A stretch of DNA of 28,589 bases from Collinsella sp. TF05-9AC. GTDB lineage: Bacteria > Actinomycetota > Coriobacteriia > Coriobacteriales > Coriobacteriaceae. Position 1 is the stretch's first letter. Each line of letters starts with the position of its first letter. The stretch is from NCBI RefSeq assembly GCF_003438495.1, contig NZ_QSSH01000031.1, forward strand, positions 1 through 28,589. Direction: 5' to 3'. Below the pieces are notes generated by a model. It was given only the letters and a program-made list of their open reading frames with translations. It was not told the origin of the DNA and made no database searches. Positions 1 through 8,617 of the stretch are shown piece after piece. Position numbers and translations under genes: made by a program.

Positions 1-210
1 CTACCTGCACTGATAATTGTTCTCGGGGGAAGCGGGCACTGCGGGGCGCGGCAACGGCGCGCGATTTCCGCGTCGCAGCGCTACCCTGATGCTGAATGCC
101 GGGACGATGACCCACTGACCTGCTGACGCCTCTTCGGCCGTCCTCAAATCCGACCTGTCTCGCCCCGGCATCCGCGTCCCGGAGTCCTGCCATGACCTAA
201 TAGGAGCATG

Positions 211-302
211 AGCGCGGACAATCGGACAAGCCAATTGGATTGTAGCGCTCCCGTCAGTGCAATGTCTGGGAGGCTCGGGCGCGGAGCAGGCGGCAGACCG
301 AG
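211..302 (+). ncRNA. Candidate IS110 bridge RNA (three stem-loops)
   Basis: Three successive hairpins can be drawn just before the transposase start. The first pairs AGCGC (211-215) with GCGCT (245-249), continued by CAATC (219-223) with GATTG (238-242). The second pairs CTCCC (248-252) with GGGAG (268-272) around a 15-nt loop. The third pairs CTCGG (274-278) with CCGAG (298-302) around a 19-nt loop. IS110-group elements are known to make a bridge RNA from the left noncoding end, with a 5' stem-loop followed by target- and donor-binding loops. Number, order and place fit. No convincing guide match between loops and element ends was found by eye, so this is a candidate only. Confidence 0.35.
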
Positions 303-312
303 GGGAGCGAAA

Positions 313-1551
313 ATGGAAGGCGAAACGGTCATCGCGGGCGTCGACACGCACAAGGACGTGCATGTCCTGTGCCTGCTCGACGGCCTCGGGAGGAAGATCC
401 GGAGCGGGAGCTTCGGGGCCGACCCCGAGGGCTACGACAGGCTGGCGGAGGCGATAGGCGACCCGGGGAGCTGCATGGTCGTCGGCGTCGAGGGCACGGC
501 ATCGTACGGGGCCGGGCTGACGAGGAGGCTCGTGGAGCTCGGGTACAACGTCGTCGAGGTGCTCAGGCCCAAGAGGGACAAGGTGAGGCCCGGCGAGGGG
601 AAGAGCGACCCGCTGGACGCCGAGCGCGCGGCGCGCAAGGCGGCGTCCGGGAAGGGCTGCTCCGTGCCGAAGTCGCAGGACGGCTGGGTCGAGGCGGTGC
701 GCCAGCTCTACGTCGCGCGCAGGCTGGCCGTCGCGACGTCCACGTCCTGCGTGGCCTGCGCGAAGTCGATGCTCACGACGGCCCCGAGCGCCCTGAGGGA
801 GCGGTTCAGGGGCCGCGAGCGGCCGAAGGACCTCATGCCGCTGCTCGCGCGCGGGAGGAAGGCGGGCGACGCGCTCGAGGAGAGCGTGCTGGCCTCGCTG
901 CGGTCCGTCGCGGCGGTCTGGAAGGAGGCCCGCAGCCAGGTCGAGTCCCTCGACGAGCGCATCCGCGCGCTGCTGGAGGCGAACGCGCCCGCGCTGCTCG
1001 GCGTCGAGGGCTGCGGCACCACGACCGCCGCCGCCCTGGTCGTGGCCGCCGGCGACAACCCCGGCAGGCTGAAGGGCGAGGCGGCGTTCTCGATGATGTG
1101 CGGCGCCTCCCCGATCCCCGCGTCGAGCGGGAAGACGGACCGGCACAGGCTCAACCGCGGCGGCAACCGGCAGGCGAACTGGGCGCTCTACGAGATCGCG
1201 ATCAAGCGCATGGCGTACGACGAGAGGACGAGGAGGTACGTGGCGAGGCGGACCTCCGAGGGGAAGTCCCGGCGGGAGGCGGTCCGCTGCCTGAAGCGCT
1301 ACATAGCGCGGGAGGTGTACCGCGTGCTCATGGACCCGAACCCCGACGGCGCCGCGCCGGAAGGCCCCGAGCTCGCGAAGATGCGCAAGGCGATGCGGGT
1401 GACTCAGAAGAAAGCCGCCGCGGAGCTCGGCCTGTCCGCAGCCACACTCGGGCACTTGGAACGGGGGAAACGGCGGTCGACGAAACTGGAGAGGAGGTAT
1501 TACGAGCTCCTGTGCGAATTGGAGAGAGCGCTCCCGCAAACTGCCTCTTGA
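313..1551 (+). CDS. IS110-family transposase with C-terminal HTH
   Basis: This is a 412-residue DEDD-type recombinase of the IS110 family, which moves the element through a circular intermediate guided by RNA. The N-terminal RuvC-like domain opens with GVDTHKDVHV and offers D11, E60, D99 and D102 as the acidic tetrad (VDTH, GVEGTAS, KSDPLDAE). The Transposase_20 part follows with GVEGCGTTTAAALV and a Ser-rich loop before RLNRGGNRQANWALYEIAI, where the family's catalytic serine lies. ATG 313 is chosen because GGGGAG stands just before it; the earlier ATG at 208 would put 35 unrelated residues over the candidate bridge RNA. Residues from about 357 form an XRE-like helix-turn-helix (VTQKKAAAELGLSAATLGHL), which usual IS110 transposases lack. 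Confidence 0.9.
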   Translation: MEGETVIAGVDTHKDVHVLCLLDGLGRKIRSGSFGADPEGYDRLAEAIGDPGSCMVVGVEGTASYGAGLTRRLVELGYNVVEVLRPKRDKVRPGEGKSDPLDAERAARKAASGKGCSVPKSQDGWVEAVRQLYVARRLAVATSTSCVACAKSMLTTAPSALRERFRGRERPKDLMPLLARGRKAGDALEESVLASLRSVAAVWKEARSQVESLDERIRALLEANAPALLGVEGCGTTTAAALVVAAGDNPGRLKGEAAFSMMCGASPIPASSGKTDRHRLNRGGNRQANWALYEIAIKRMAYDERTRRYVARRTSEGKSRREAVRCLKRYIAREVYRVLMDPNPDGAAPEGPELAKMRKAMRVTQKKAAAELGLSAATLGHLERGKRRSTKLERRYYELLCELERALPQTAS

Positions 1552-1745
1552 CAACTTATAGGAGCGTCGGTTTTGATGGCGTCAAAGGCGGGTCTGGTTG
1601 AGTTTTGCCAAAAAGTCTACTCACTTGACGTTCGCGGCGTGTGGGCGGGTGCTTTTTCGTGCACGCGAGGTATCAAAAAGTGTCAGGAGCGCACCGTCTG
1701 CCGATATGCGGGAGCGAAAAGAAGTGTCGACCTGCGCCGTTGCCG

Positions 1746-1774
1746 TTGAGCGACGTGCCGTTTATAGAGATACT
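1746..1774 (+). promoter_or_regulatory. Possible promoter for the GH1 gene
   Basis: TTGAGC (1746-1751) and GATACT (1769-1774) stand 17 bases apart, 36 bases before the GH1 start. Both hexamers match the sigma-70 consensus only in part. The remainder of the 1552-1810 gap shows no convincing gene. The ribosome site AAAGGA (1798-1803) lies 7 bases before ATG 1811. Confidence 0.35.
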
Positions 1775-1798
1775 GAGCCTATGACAAACAGCGTGTGA

Positions 1799-3241
<1,443 letters not shown>

Positions 3242-3246
3242 GGACA

Positions 3247-3335
3247 CTGAGGCACTCAACCTTGGGGCTCCAACCCTCCTCGCGTACTTAAGTACGCTTC
3301 GTCGGGCTTGTCGCTCCCAATCTTGAGCACCTCAG
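3247..3335. repeat. Long imperfect hairpin with a 16-bp central palindrome
   Basis: CTGAGG..CTCAA near 3247-3259 pairs with TTGAG..CCTCAG ending at 3335, and TTGGGG pairs with the CCCAA at 3316-3320. The centre is the perfect palindrome GCGTACTTAAGTACGC at 3282-3297. A second stem, TTAGGAGGC (3340-3348) with GCCTCCTAA (3386-3394), follows before the terminator at 3397. The structure begins five bases after the GH1 stop codon, so it may shape or protect the transcript end; it may also be a dispersed repeat. Confidence 0.6.
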
Positions 3336-3396
3336 GCCCTTAGGAGGCAGTCTCGACCGCGGCTCTTCGCAAGTCCAACCGCATAGCCTCCTAACC

Positions 3397-3435
3397 AAAG
3401 CGCCCGGCGAGCAGTTTGTGCTCGTCGGGCGCTTT
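3397..3435 (+). terminator. Strong hairpin terminator after the GH1 gene
   Basis: A 17-bp stem with one G-U pair, AAAGCGCCCGGCGAGCA (3397-3413) against TGCTCGTCGGGCGCTTT (3419-3435), closes a five-base loop. The A-run before and T-run after would work on either strand, though the tail is only three T. It separates the GH1 gene from the signalling operon. Confidence 0.75.
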
Positions 3436-3502
3436 GCCGTCTACGGATTTTGGGACATGCGGCCCGTTTTTTGAGCCTGCCTGTCGGTACACTAAAAGCA
3501 CT

Positions 3503-5386
3503 ATGGGTACCCGCGAGCGACATATCGGCCATGTGGCCGCCCGATCCGCGCCGGTGGCGGATCCCAGGGGCGGCAGGCTCTTCGCCATGCCGCGATTCCT
3601 CGTTGGCATAACGCACCTGGTGTACCGTCGCCGCGCCTTCGTCATTGCCGGCGTCATAACCGCACTGTTTCTTCTGCTTTTGGCGGTCTTGCCGGCGTCA
3701 TTCGCTTCCGATCCCAAGCTCTCCAACACCGTGCCCATCTATAACGAGGTGTCCAAAGAGGTCGTGGACGGGCTTATCCATTCGAGCTCGATTCCGCTGC
3801 TCCTCGCTGCCGTCGCGTTCTCAATCTGGGGTGTGCTGGTCTATCTGCGCTGTCTGGATTACGTCTTGCGCCGGCGCCTCGTTGCCGTTGCCACCATCAG
3901 CGCCTTGTGGATGATCGAGGTCATCCTCAAGTACAAGTCGTTCACGCCGTTCTATGCCACCGTGCTGTGGTACCTGTACTACGTGCCTATGACGCTCGTT
4001 CCGCTGCTCTATCAGCTGTGCGGTCTGCGCCTTGCGGGGTTGGAACAGCACCGTGCGGGCCGCCGCTACCGCAGCATCCTGTGGATTGTGGCCATCCTGC
4101 TTATCGGTTTTGTGCTCACCAACGATTTCCACCGGCAGGTATTCCACTTTGACCGCGCAAGCGACACCTGGAGCAACGACTACACGTACGGCTGGGGCTA
4201 TTTCGCCGTCTTAGTGTGGACGGCCTTTAACTTTGTCGCCTTCTTCATTTTGGTGGGTCGGTCCTCGTCCTATCGTATCCAGCGCTTTTCGGGCACGGCG
4301 GCACTCGTGCTGCTGGGCGGCGCGTTCTTTGCCATCTCATACGCCCTGCGCATGCCTTGGGCGTGGAAACTCAACTTTTCGCTCGTCTACTGCGTGCTGT
4401 GCGTGTTGACGATGGAGATCTGCCTCGATTGTGACGTCATCCCGTCGTATCACGATATCGCCGGCATCTTCGACACCTTGCCGCTCGACCTCAAAGTTCT
4501 AACGCGCGACCTGCGGGAAGTCTATGCCACGCCGGTGTCAAAGCCAACGCCAGAGGGCGTACGCGAGGAGCTGCGGGCCCAGGAGCATGGGCATGCCCAT
4601 GCCTTTACCGTGCCGTCTGCCCCCGACGTTATGTACCGAGCCTTTTCGCTGCTGGGCGGATCTGCCCTGCTTGCCCAGGATGTGTCGGAGCTCAACGGGC
4701 TCAACCGCGAGCTGGCCCATCGACGCATGGACCTGCAGCGTCAAAACGAGCTGCTTGTGGCCGACTACGACTTAAAGACGCACTTGGCGGACCAGGAGGC
4801 CGAAACCCTGCTGGTGCAAGACGTGGACAAAGCGCTTGCCCGTGCACTTGATGAGATGTATGGCGTGCTGAGCTCGTTGCCGCCGCTGGCCGACGAGGCG
4901 TCTTCGCGCGAGCGCTTTCGCATGCTGCAATGCGCCAAAATGCTTGTCGCCTATTGCAAACGCAAGGGGTCGCTTACTTTGGCACAGCACGGGGAGAGTG
5001 GCTTTGATCGCGACCGCATCCAGCTGATCGCTAACGAGCTGGCAAGTGACCTGCGCACCATCGATGTTGATTGTGCCTCGATTATCGCCATACGACGCCC
5101 GATGCATGCCAGCACGGTAAGCGCGCTGTATGACTGCGTGTACGACTTTGCGTTTTTCGCCTACACCACCGATCATCCGGCGCTCATGTACCACTTGAGC
5201 GATCACGATTCGTGCAGTGTTGAACTGCGTGCCACGCTCTTCTCCGACGACGAGGAAGACCTGTCACAGACGCCTGCCGCGCATGAACTCGAGCGCGAGT
5301 TGCAGGGTCGCAACGTGGCGTATCGTCTCGAGGGCGAGCCAGGCCAGCTGCGCATGATCGTCTTGATGCCGCGGGCAGGTGAGTGA
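3503..5386 (+). CDS. Seven-helix membrane sensor with degenerate kinase-like C-terminus
   Basis: From ATG 3503 the protein has 627 residues. Hydrophobic segments at roughly residues 46-68, 97-117, 126-142, 152-175, 190-205, 232-251, 264-282 and 291-306 resemble the N-terminal 7TM sensor regions of histidine kinases, including a TNDFHRQVFHFD loop. A likely coiled coil (about 400-450) and a cytoplasmic region to the end follow. That region has the length of a kinase core but shows no H-box and no clear N or G boxes. It overlaps the kinase gene's possible GTG start by four bases, so the two are surely co-transcribed. It is best read as a sensing partner of the next kinase. The start is uncertain: upstream codons lie in the terminator, no ribosome site precedes 3503, a TACACT at 3488 could give a nearly leaderless mRNA, and ATG 3587 is an alternative. 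Confidence 0.75.
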   Translation: MGTRERHIGHVAARSAPVADPRGGRLFAMPRFLVGITHLVYRRRAFVIAGVITALFLLLLAVLPASFASDPKLSNTVPIYNEVSKEVVDGLIHSSSIPLLLAAVAFSIWGVLVYLRCLDYVLRRRLVAVATISALWMIEVILKYKSFTPFYATVLWYLYYVPMTLVPLLYQLCGLRLAGLEQHRAGRRYRSILWIVAILLIGFVLTNDFHRQVFHFDRASDTWSNDYTYGWGYFAVLVWTAFNFVAFFILVGRSSSYRIQRFSGTAALVLLGGAFFAISYALRMPWAWKLNFSLVYCVLCVLTMEICLDCDVIPSYHDIAGIFDTLPLDLKVLTRDLREVYATPVSKPTPEGVREELRAQEHGHAHAFTVPSAPDVMYRAFSLLGGSALLAQDVSELNGLNRELAHRRMDLQRQNELLVADYDLKTHLADQEAETLLVQDVDKALARALDEMYGVLSSLPPLADEASSRERFRMLQCAKMLVAYCKRKGSLTLAQHGESGFDRDRIQLIANELASDLRTIDVDCASIIAIRRPMHASTVSALYDCVYDFAFFAYTTDHPALMYHLSDHDSCSVELRATLFSDDEEDLSQTPAAHELERELQGRNVAYRLEGEPGQLRMIVLMPRAGE

Positions 5387-5388
5387 CC

Positions 5389-6882
5389 ATGCAGATGCCG
5401 CTCATTCTTCCCCAGATTGTCGCGCTCGACGTCGTCTTTGCCCTGACTGCGTGCTTGCAGATGATTCACGTTCCGCTCATCGTGTCGCGCCGCTCATCCT
5501 ATAACCGCAAGGTGATCTGTGCCTACGAGGCGAGCCTGGTGCTTCACCTGATTATCTCGGCGCTTATCTTGTTCGCATCGAGCGGCTCATATCTGGTGGC
5601 GCCGCTCTACGTCGTCGCCAAGGCGGCGGGTGCGCTGCTGTGGATCAACGCTGCAATTGTTATCTATGGCGTGGTGCTTATGGTGCACTATCGTCGCCCC
5701 GTCATGTTGGTCGAGCTGCTGCTCGTTGCCGCCGCGACGCCGCCTGCCGTCTGCGTCATGGGCCCGGCATGGACGGCGGTTCTTGTCGCAGAGGCCGCGT
5801 TCTTCCTATTCCGCTCCATCGCGGCGCTTTTGATGGACGTTCGCAACCGCCAAGAGGACATCACCGCGTTTTCGACCATCGAGACCATCAACGTGATTCC
5901 CGTGGGCATTCTGTATCTGGACCCAAAGGGTCGCCCGCTGCTCATGAATCGCTGCATGCGCAAAAACCTGCTGGAGCTTCATATGCCCACCGACCTGCGC
6001 GATATGAGCGGTACGTGGAGCAGCCTGCGCCAGCTGGGCATGCAGCCGCCCGAGAGAAGCAAAGACCGCGCCCTGATTGACTTGGGTCGCTTTGGCGAAG
6101 ATCGCGCTGTGGTCGAGGTATCCCCGTCCGAAATCCGCCTGTTTGCACGCGATGCCGTTATGGTTTCGGGTCGTCCGTTTGAGCGCGTTATCGGCCTAGA
6201 CGTGACGGAATACGCGCACGCCTATGATCGCCTGGTACAGGCTAACCACCTGCTCGAGCTTGCGGGCCAGGAGCTCCAGACGCAGATCGAAGAAGTGAAG
6301 AAGGTTGCCGACAATGCGGCCTACCTGCGCATGCGCGCCCGTGTGCACGACGTAATCGGTCAACGCCTGTCCATCCTCCATCGCTATTTGGAGGAAGGCC
6401 GTCTGGACGACGAATCCCTCGAACAGATCGACCCGCTGCTGCGCTCAATCGCCGCCGATCTGCGTAGCGATGGTGCCAGCGAGCCCAAAGAGCAGCTGGA
6501 CGATATCGTTCACGCCTTTGGTCTGGTGAGCGTGCAGATTGATGTAGAGGGCGTGCTCCCTCGGGACGTGCGCGTCGCGACGGCCTTTTTGCAGATTATC
6601 CGCGAGGCCTCGACCAACGCCACCAAGCACGCCCAGGCACACCAAGTTCATGTTCGTCTGTGGCAGGAGGGGCCGGTTGCCGGTGCCATTGCGCATATGA
6701 CGATATCCAATGACGGGGCGCCTGCTCCCGTATCGTATCGAGAGGGAACGGGTATCCCAGGCATGAGGCATGTCGCACAAGATTTGGGCGGCAGCCTGGA
6801 GGTTCGCGCCGCCCCGCCCTTCACGCTTGCGGTATCCATTCCGCTGAGTTCCAACGCCACGGTTCAAAGGAGAAGCTCATGA
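5389..6882 (+). CDS. NarL-type sensor histidine kinase
   Basis: The 497-residue protein has about five hydrophobic segments within residues 8-150 and a PAS-like stretch near 165-275 (VIPVGILYLDPKGRPLLMN). A HisKA_3-type dimerisation region has the phospho-accepting H320 in RVHDVIGQRLSIL. The HATPase domain follows, with an N-box around N410 (REASTNATKHA) and a G-box in GTGIPGMRHVAQDLGG. All parts needed for ATP binding and autophosphorylation appear present. ATG 5389 is chosen because AGGTGA lies five to six bases upstream; GTG 5383 overlapping the previous stop is the alternative. It ends with an ATGA overlap into the response regulator, its evident partner. The signal sensed is unknown. Confidence 0.88.
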   Translation: MQMPLILPQIVALDVVFALTACLQMIHVPLIVSRRSSYNRKVICAYEASLVLHLIISALILFASSGSYLVAPLYVVAKAAGALLWINAAIVIYGVVLMVHYRRPVMLVELLLVAAATPPAVCVMGPAWTAVLVAEAAFFLFRSIAALLMDVRNRQEDITAFSTIETINVIPVGILYLDPKGRPLLMNRCMRKNLLELHMPTDLRDMSGTWSSLRQLGMQPPERSKDRALIDLGRFGEDRAVVEVSPSEIRLFARDAVMVSGRPFERVIGLDVTEYAHAYDRLVQANHLLELAGQELQTQIEEVKKVADNAAYLRMRARVHDVIGQRLSILHRYLEEGRLDDESLEQIDPLLRSIAADLRSDGASEPKEQLDDIVHAFGLVSVQIDVEGVLPRDVRVATAFLQIIREASTNATKHAQAHQVHVRLWQEGPVAGAIAHMTISNDGAPAPVSYREGTGIPGMRHVAQDLGGSLEVRAAPPFTLAVSIPLSSNATVQRRSS

Positions 6883-7502
6883 TTCGCGTTTTGATCGTCG
6901 AAGACCAGGCCATCCTGCGCGAGAGCCTCGCGCGCTCCGTTGGGGACCAGCCCGACATGACCGTTGTTGCCGCCATCGCCGATGCCTCAGATGCCTTGGA
7001 CGTCGCGCTCAAGGAGCATCCGGACATGATTTTGATGGACGTGTGCACCGAGCACGATTCCAACGGCATCGTGGCGGCGGCGCGCATCAAAGAGCAGCTG
7101 CCCGAGTGCCGCGTCATTATCATGACGGGCATGCCCGAGATTACGTTTGTGGATCAGGCGCGCGAGGCAGGCGTCGACAGCTTTGTGTACAAGAACGTCG
7201 GCATCGATGAGCTCTTTGCCGTGATGCGCTCCACGCTGGCGGGCTATTGCACGTTTCCCAAGCCGCCCGAAAGCATCTTTTCGGGCACGGCGGCGCTCGA
7301 CGACGTTGAGTTGTCGATTTTGCGCCTTGCCTGCGAAGGCAAGAGCCGTCGCGAGATCGCGGCCGAGTTGTTTATGAGCGAAGGCACCATCAAGCGCCGC
7401 ATCTCCGAGATCCTGAGCAAGACCGGCTACGACAACATCATGCGTCTGGCAGTGCATGCGGTGACCGAGGGGAGCATCGTTCCCAATATGGAGCGCCCGT
7501 AG
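6879..7502 (+). CDS. LuxR/NarL-family response regulator
   Basis: This 207-residue DNA-binding regulator has a receiver domain at 1-122 and a LuxR-type helix-turn-helix at about 140-200. The acidic pocket (E8, D9), phospho-acceptor D54 (ILMDVC), T83 (IIMTG) and K105 (VYKN) are all in place, so it should be phosphorylated by the kinase encoded just upstream. The HTH reads LACEGKSRREIAAELFMSEG followed by TIKRRISEIL. It starts inside the kinase stop codon and ends the operon, with a hairpin 36 bases downstream. Targets are not evident; membrane or sugar genes nearby are possible but that is a guess. Confidence 0.93.
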   Translation: MIRVLIVEDQAILRESLARSVGDQPDMTVVAAIADASDALDVALKEHPDMILMDVCTEHDSNGIVAAARIKEQLPECRVIIMTGMPEITFVDQAREAGVDSFVYKNVGIDELFAVMRSTLAGYCTFPKPPESIFSGTAALDDVELSILRLACEGKSRREIAAELFMSEGTIKRRISEILSKTGYDNIMRLAVHAVTEGSIVPNMERP

Positions 7503-7538
7503 TCGGCACACTCGCCCGTACATCGACGCTAAAAAACT

Positions 7539-7578
7539 AGGCCGCCCGCCGTTTCGCATCTGCAACGGCGGGCGGCCT
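7539..7578. terminator. Bidirectional hairpin between convergent genes
   Basis: A perfect 15-bp inverted repeat, AGGCCGCCCGCCGTT (7539-7553) and AACGGCGGGCGGCCT (7564-7578), closes a ten-base loop. On the minus strand it is followed by TAGTTTTTTAGC, a proper U-tract, so it best terminates the lipoprotein gene; it also lies 36 bases after the response regulator stop. Confidence 0.8.
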
Positions 7579-7612
7579 GCTTGTGCGGGCAGTGCTGTCG
7601 GCACAAAGCGAC

Positions 7613-7641
7613 GGGGCCGCAGGATCAACTCCTGCGGCCCC
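7613..7641. terminator. Second hairpin in the same convergent gap
   Basis: A perfect 12-bp stem, GGGGCCGCAGGA (7613-7624) with TCCTGCGGCCCC (7630-7641), has a five-base loop. There is no long T-run on either side. It probably backs up the hairpin at 7539 or stabilises the 3' end of the minus-strand lipoprotein mRNA. Confidence 0.5.
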
Positions 7642-7694
7642 GCATGGCATGTGCGCGGATGTGTCCGCCAATCCGCGACTATCGATGTCTGCCG

Positions 7695-8537
7695 TTACGC
7701 GATGGTTGCGCTGTAGGAGGCGACGTCCTCGTAGGAATCGGTCAGGTAGGCATCGATGCCGATGGTCGTGTTGACCAGGTCGTCAAGGCTATCGAGCTCG
7801 CCGCTCGAGAACGTGAATTCCTCGGTGGCGTTGGTGCCGGGCATCAGGTGGGCAGAGAACCAGGGTTCCTTCATGGTGCCGTTGACGTTGGTCTTACCGC
7901 TGGGAGCGTAGAAGGTCAGGTCCTTGTCGCTCTTGTTGGTGATGTTGACGACAAAGCCGATGTCGCCCCAGTCGTCCTTGAACTTCTCGGTGACGGTGAT
8001 GGTGCACAGATCGTCATCGGCGACGGTGACGGCGGGGGAGATTTCGGCGCGCTGGGCGTCGTCGTCTTCGACGGCCTCATCGATCTCCTCTTCCTTTTCG
8101 GCAGCCTCGCGATCCTTCTTCACCGTGCCGGACAGATCCTTGTCGGACTTGGTAAAGACGAGGTTGCCGTCATCCTCTTCGAGGATGAGTTTGCCGTCCT
8201 TGAGCTTCATGTCGTGCGACTCATCTTCGGCGGTGATCGTCACGGTGGTGGCGTCCTTTGCCTCCCATTTAAGGTCGACAACCTCAAGGAACAGGTCGAG
8301 GGCGCCTGTACCGTCCTCATCGAGAATCAGGACGCAGTGGGCACCCCAATCCTCGAGCATCTTCATGTACTCATCGGTCAGCTCTTCGCCATCCACGGTT
8401 CCACCCGAGAGCTCCCAGCTGCCGACGAAGTCGGCCTTGGGGTCTTTGGCGCCGCCGCTGCAGCCCGTCAGGGCAAAGGCGAGCGCCAGGACGCATGTCA
8501 GGAATGCGAGCACGGACTTTTTGAACGTTGTCTTCAT
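7695..8537 (-). CDS. Secreted lipoprotein of unknown function
   Basis: The 280-residue protein has a Lys-rich N-terminus, a hydrophobic helix and the lipobox LTGC with C26 as the lipidated residue, so it should be anchored outside the membrane. Mature residues 35-125 resemble a small beta-rich unit (FVGSWELSGGTVDGEELT) seen in many actinobacterial and Firmicutes lipoproteins. A charged acidic/Lys linker follows (about 138-165), then a second beta-rich part (about 170-280) with a DUF4352/immunoglobulin-like look (IGFVVNITNKSDKDLTFYAP). The ribosome site AAGGAGG before ATG is strong. It lies 80 bases downstream of the SPFH gene on the same strand and may be the last gene of that operon. I recognise no specific function. 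Confidence 0.85.
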   Translation of the reverse strand: MKTTFKKSVLAFLTCVLALAFALTGCSGGAKDPKADFVGSWELSGGTVDGEELTDEYMKMLEDWGAHCVLILDEDGTGALDLFLEVVDLKWEAKDATTVTITAEDESHDMKLKDGKLILEEDDGNLVFTKSDKDLSGTVKKDREAAEKEEEIDEAVEDDDAQRAEISPAVTVADDDLCTITVTEKFKDDWGDIGFVVNITNKSDKDLTFYAPSGKTNVNGTMKEPWFSAHLMPGTNATEEFTFSSGELDSLDDLVNTTIGIDAYLTDSYEDVASYSATIA

Positions 8538-8617
8538 GGTGTCCTCCTTAATCGAACGAAACCCATAGAAGCAGGAGCGGGGGCGGCGGATTCCCCGCCA
8601 ATTACCAGATAGAGGGG

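Larger units (their letters stand above)
197..1565 (+). mobile_element. IS110-family insertion sequence (ends approximate)
   Basis: The element is defined by the IS110 transposase inside it. An 11-nt near-direct repeat, CTAATAGGAGC at 197-207 and CTTATAGGAGC at 1555-1565 (10 of 11 identical), brackets the transposase and its upstream stem-loops. IS110 elements lack terminal inverted repeats and are flanked by a short shared core, often CT, so a CT at 197-198 and 1555-1556 is a plausible core pair. The true ends are not proven, and the left end could lie further upstream or outside the window. The element sits upstream of the GH1 gene at 1811 and is visibly richer in G+C than that gene, which fits an acquired element. 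Confidence 0.45.

Noticed and set aside
1..1554. Long open frame on the minus strand across the IS110 region
   Set aside because: It runs opposite the IS110 transposase, has a composition rich in Arg, Pro and Ala, and matches no family; such frames are common in GC-rich genes.
1598..1798. 66-codon plus-strand frame between IS110 and GH1
   Set aside because: No ribosome site, no recognisable protein pattern, and it overlaps the likely GH1 promoter.
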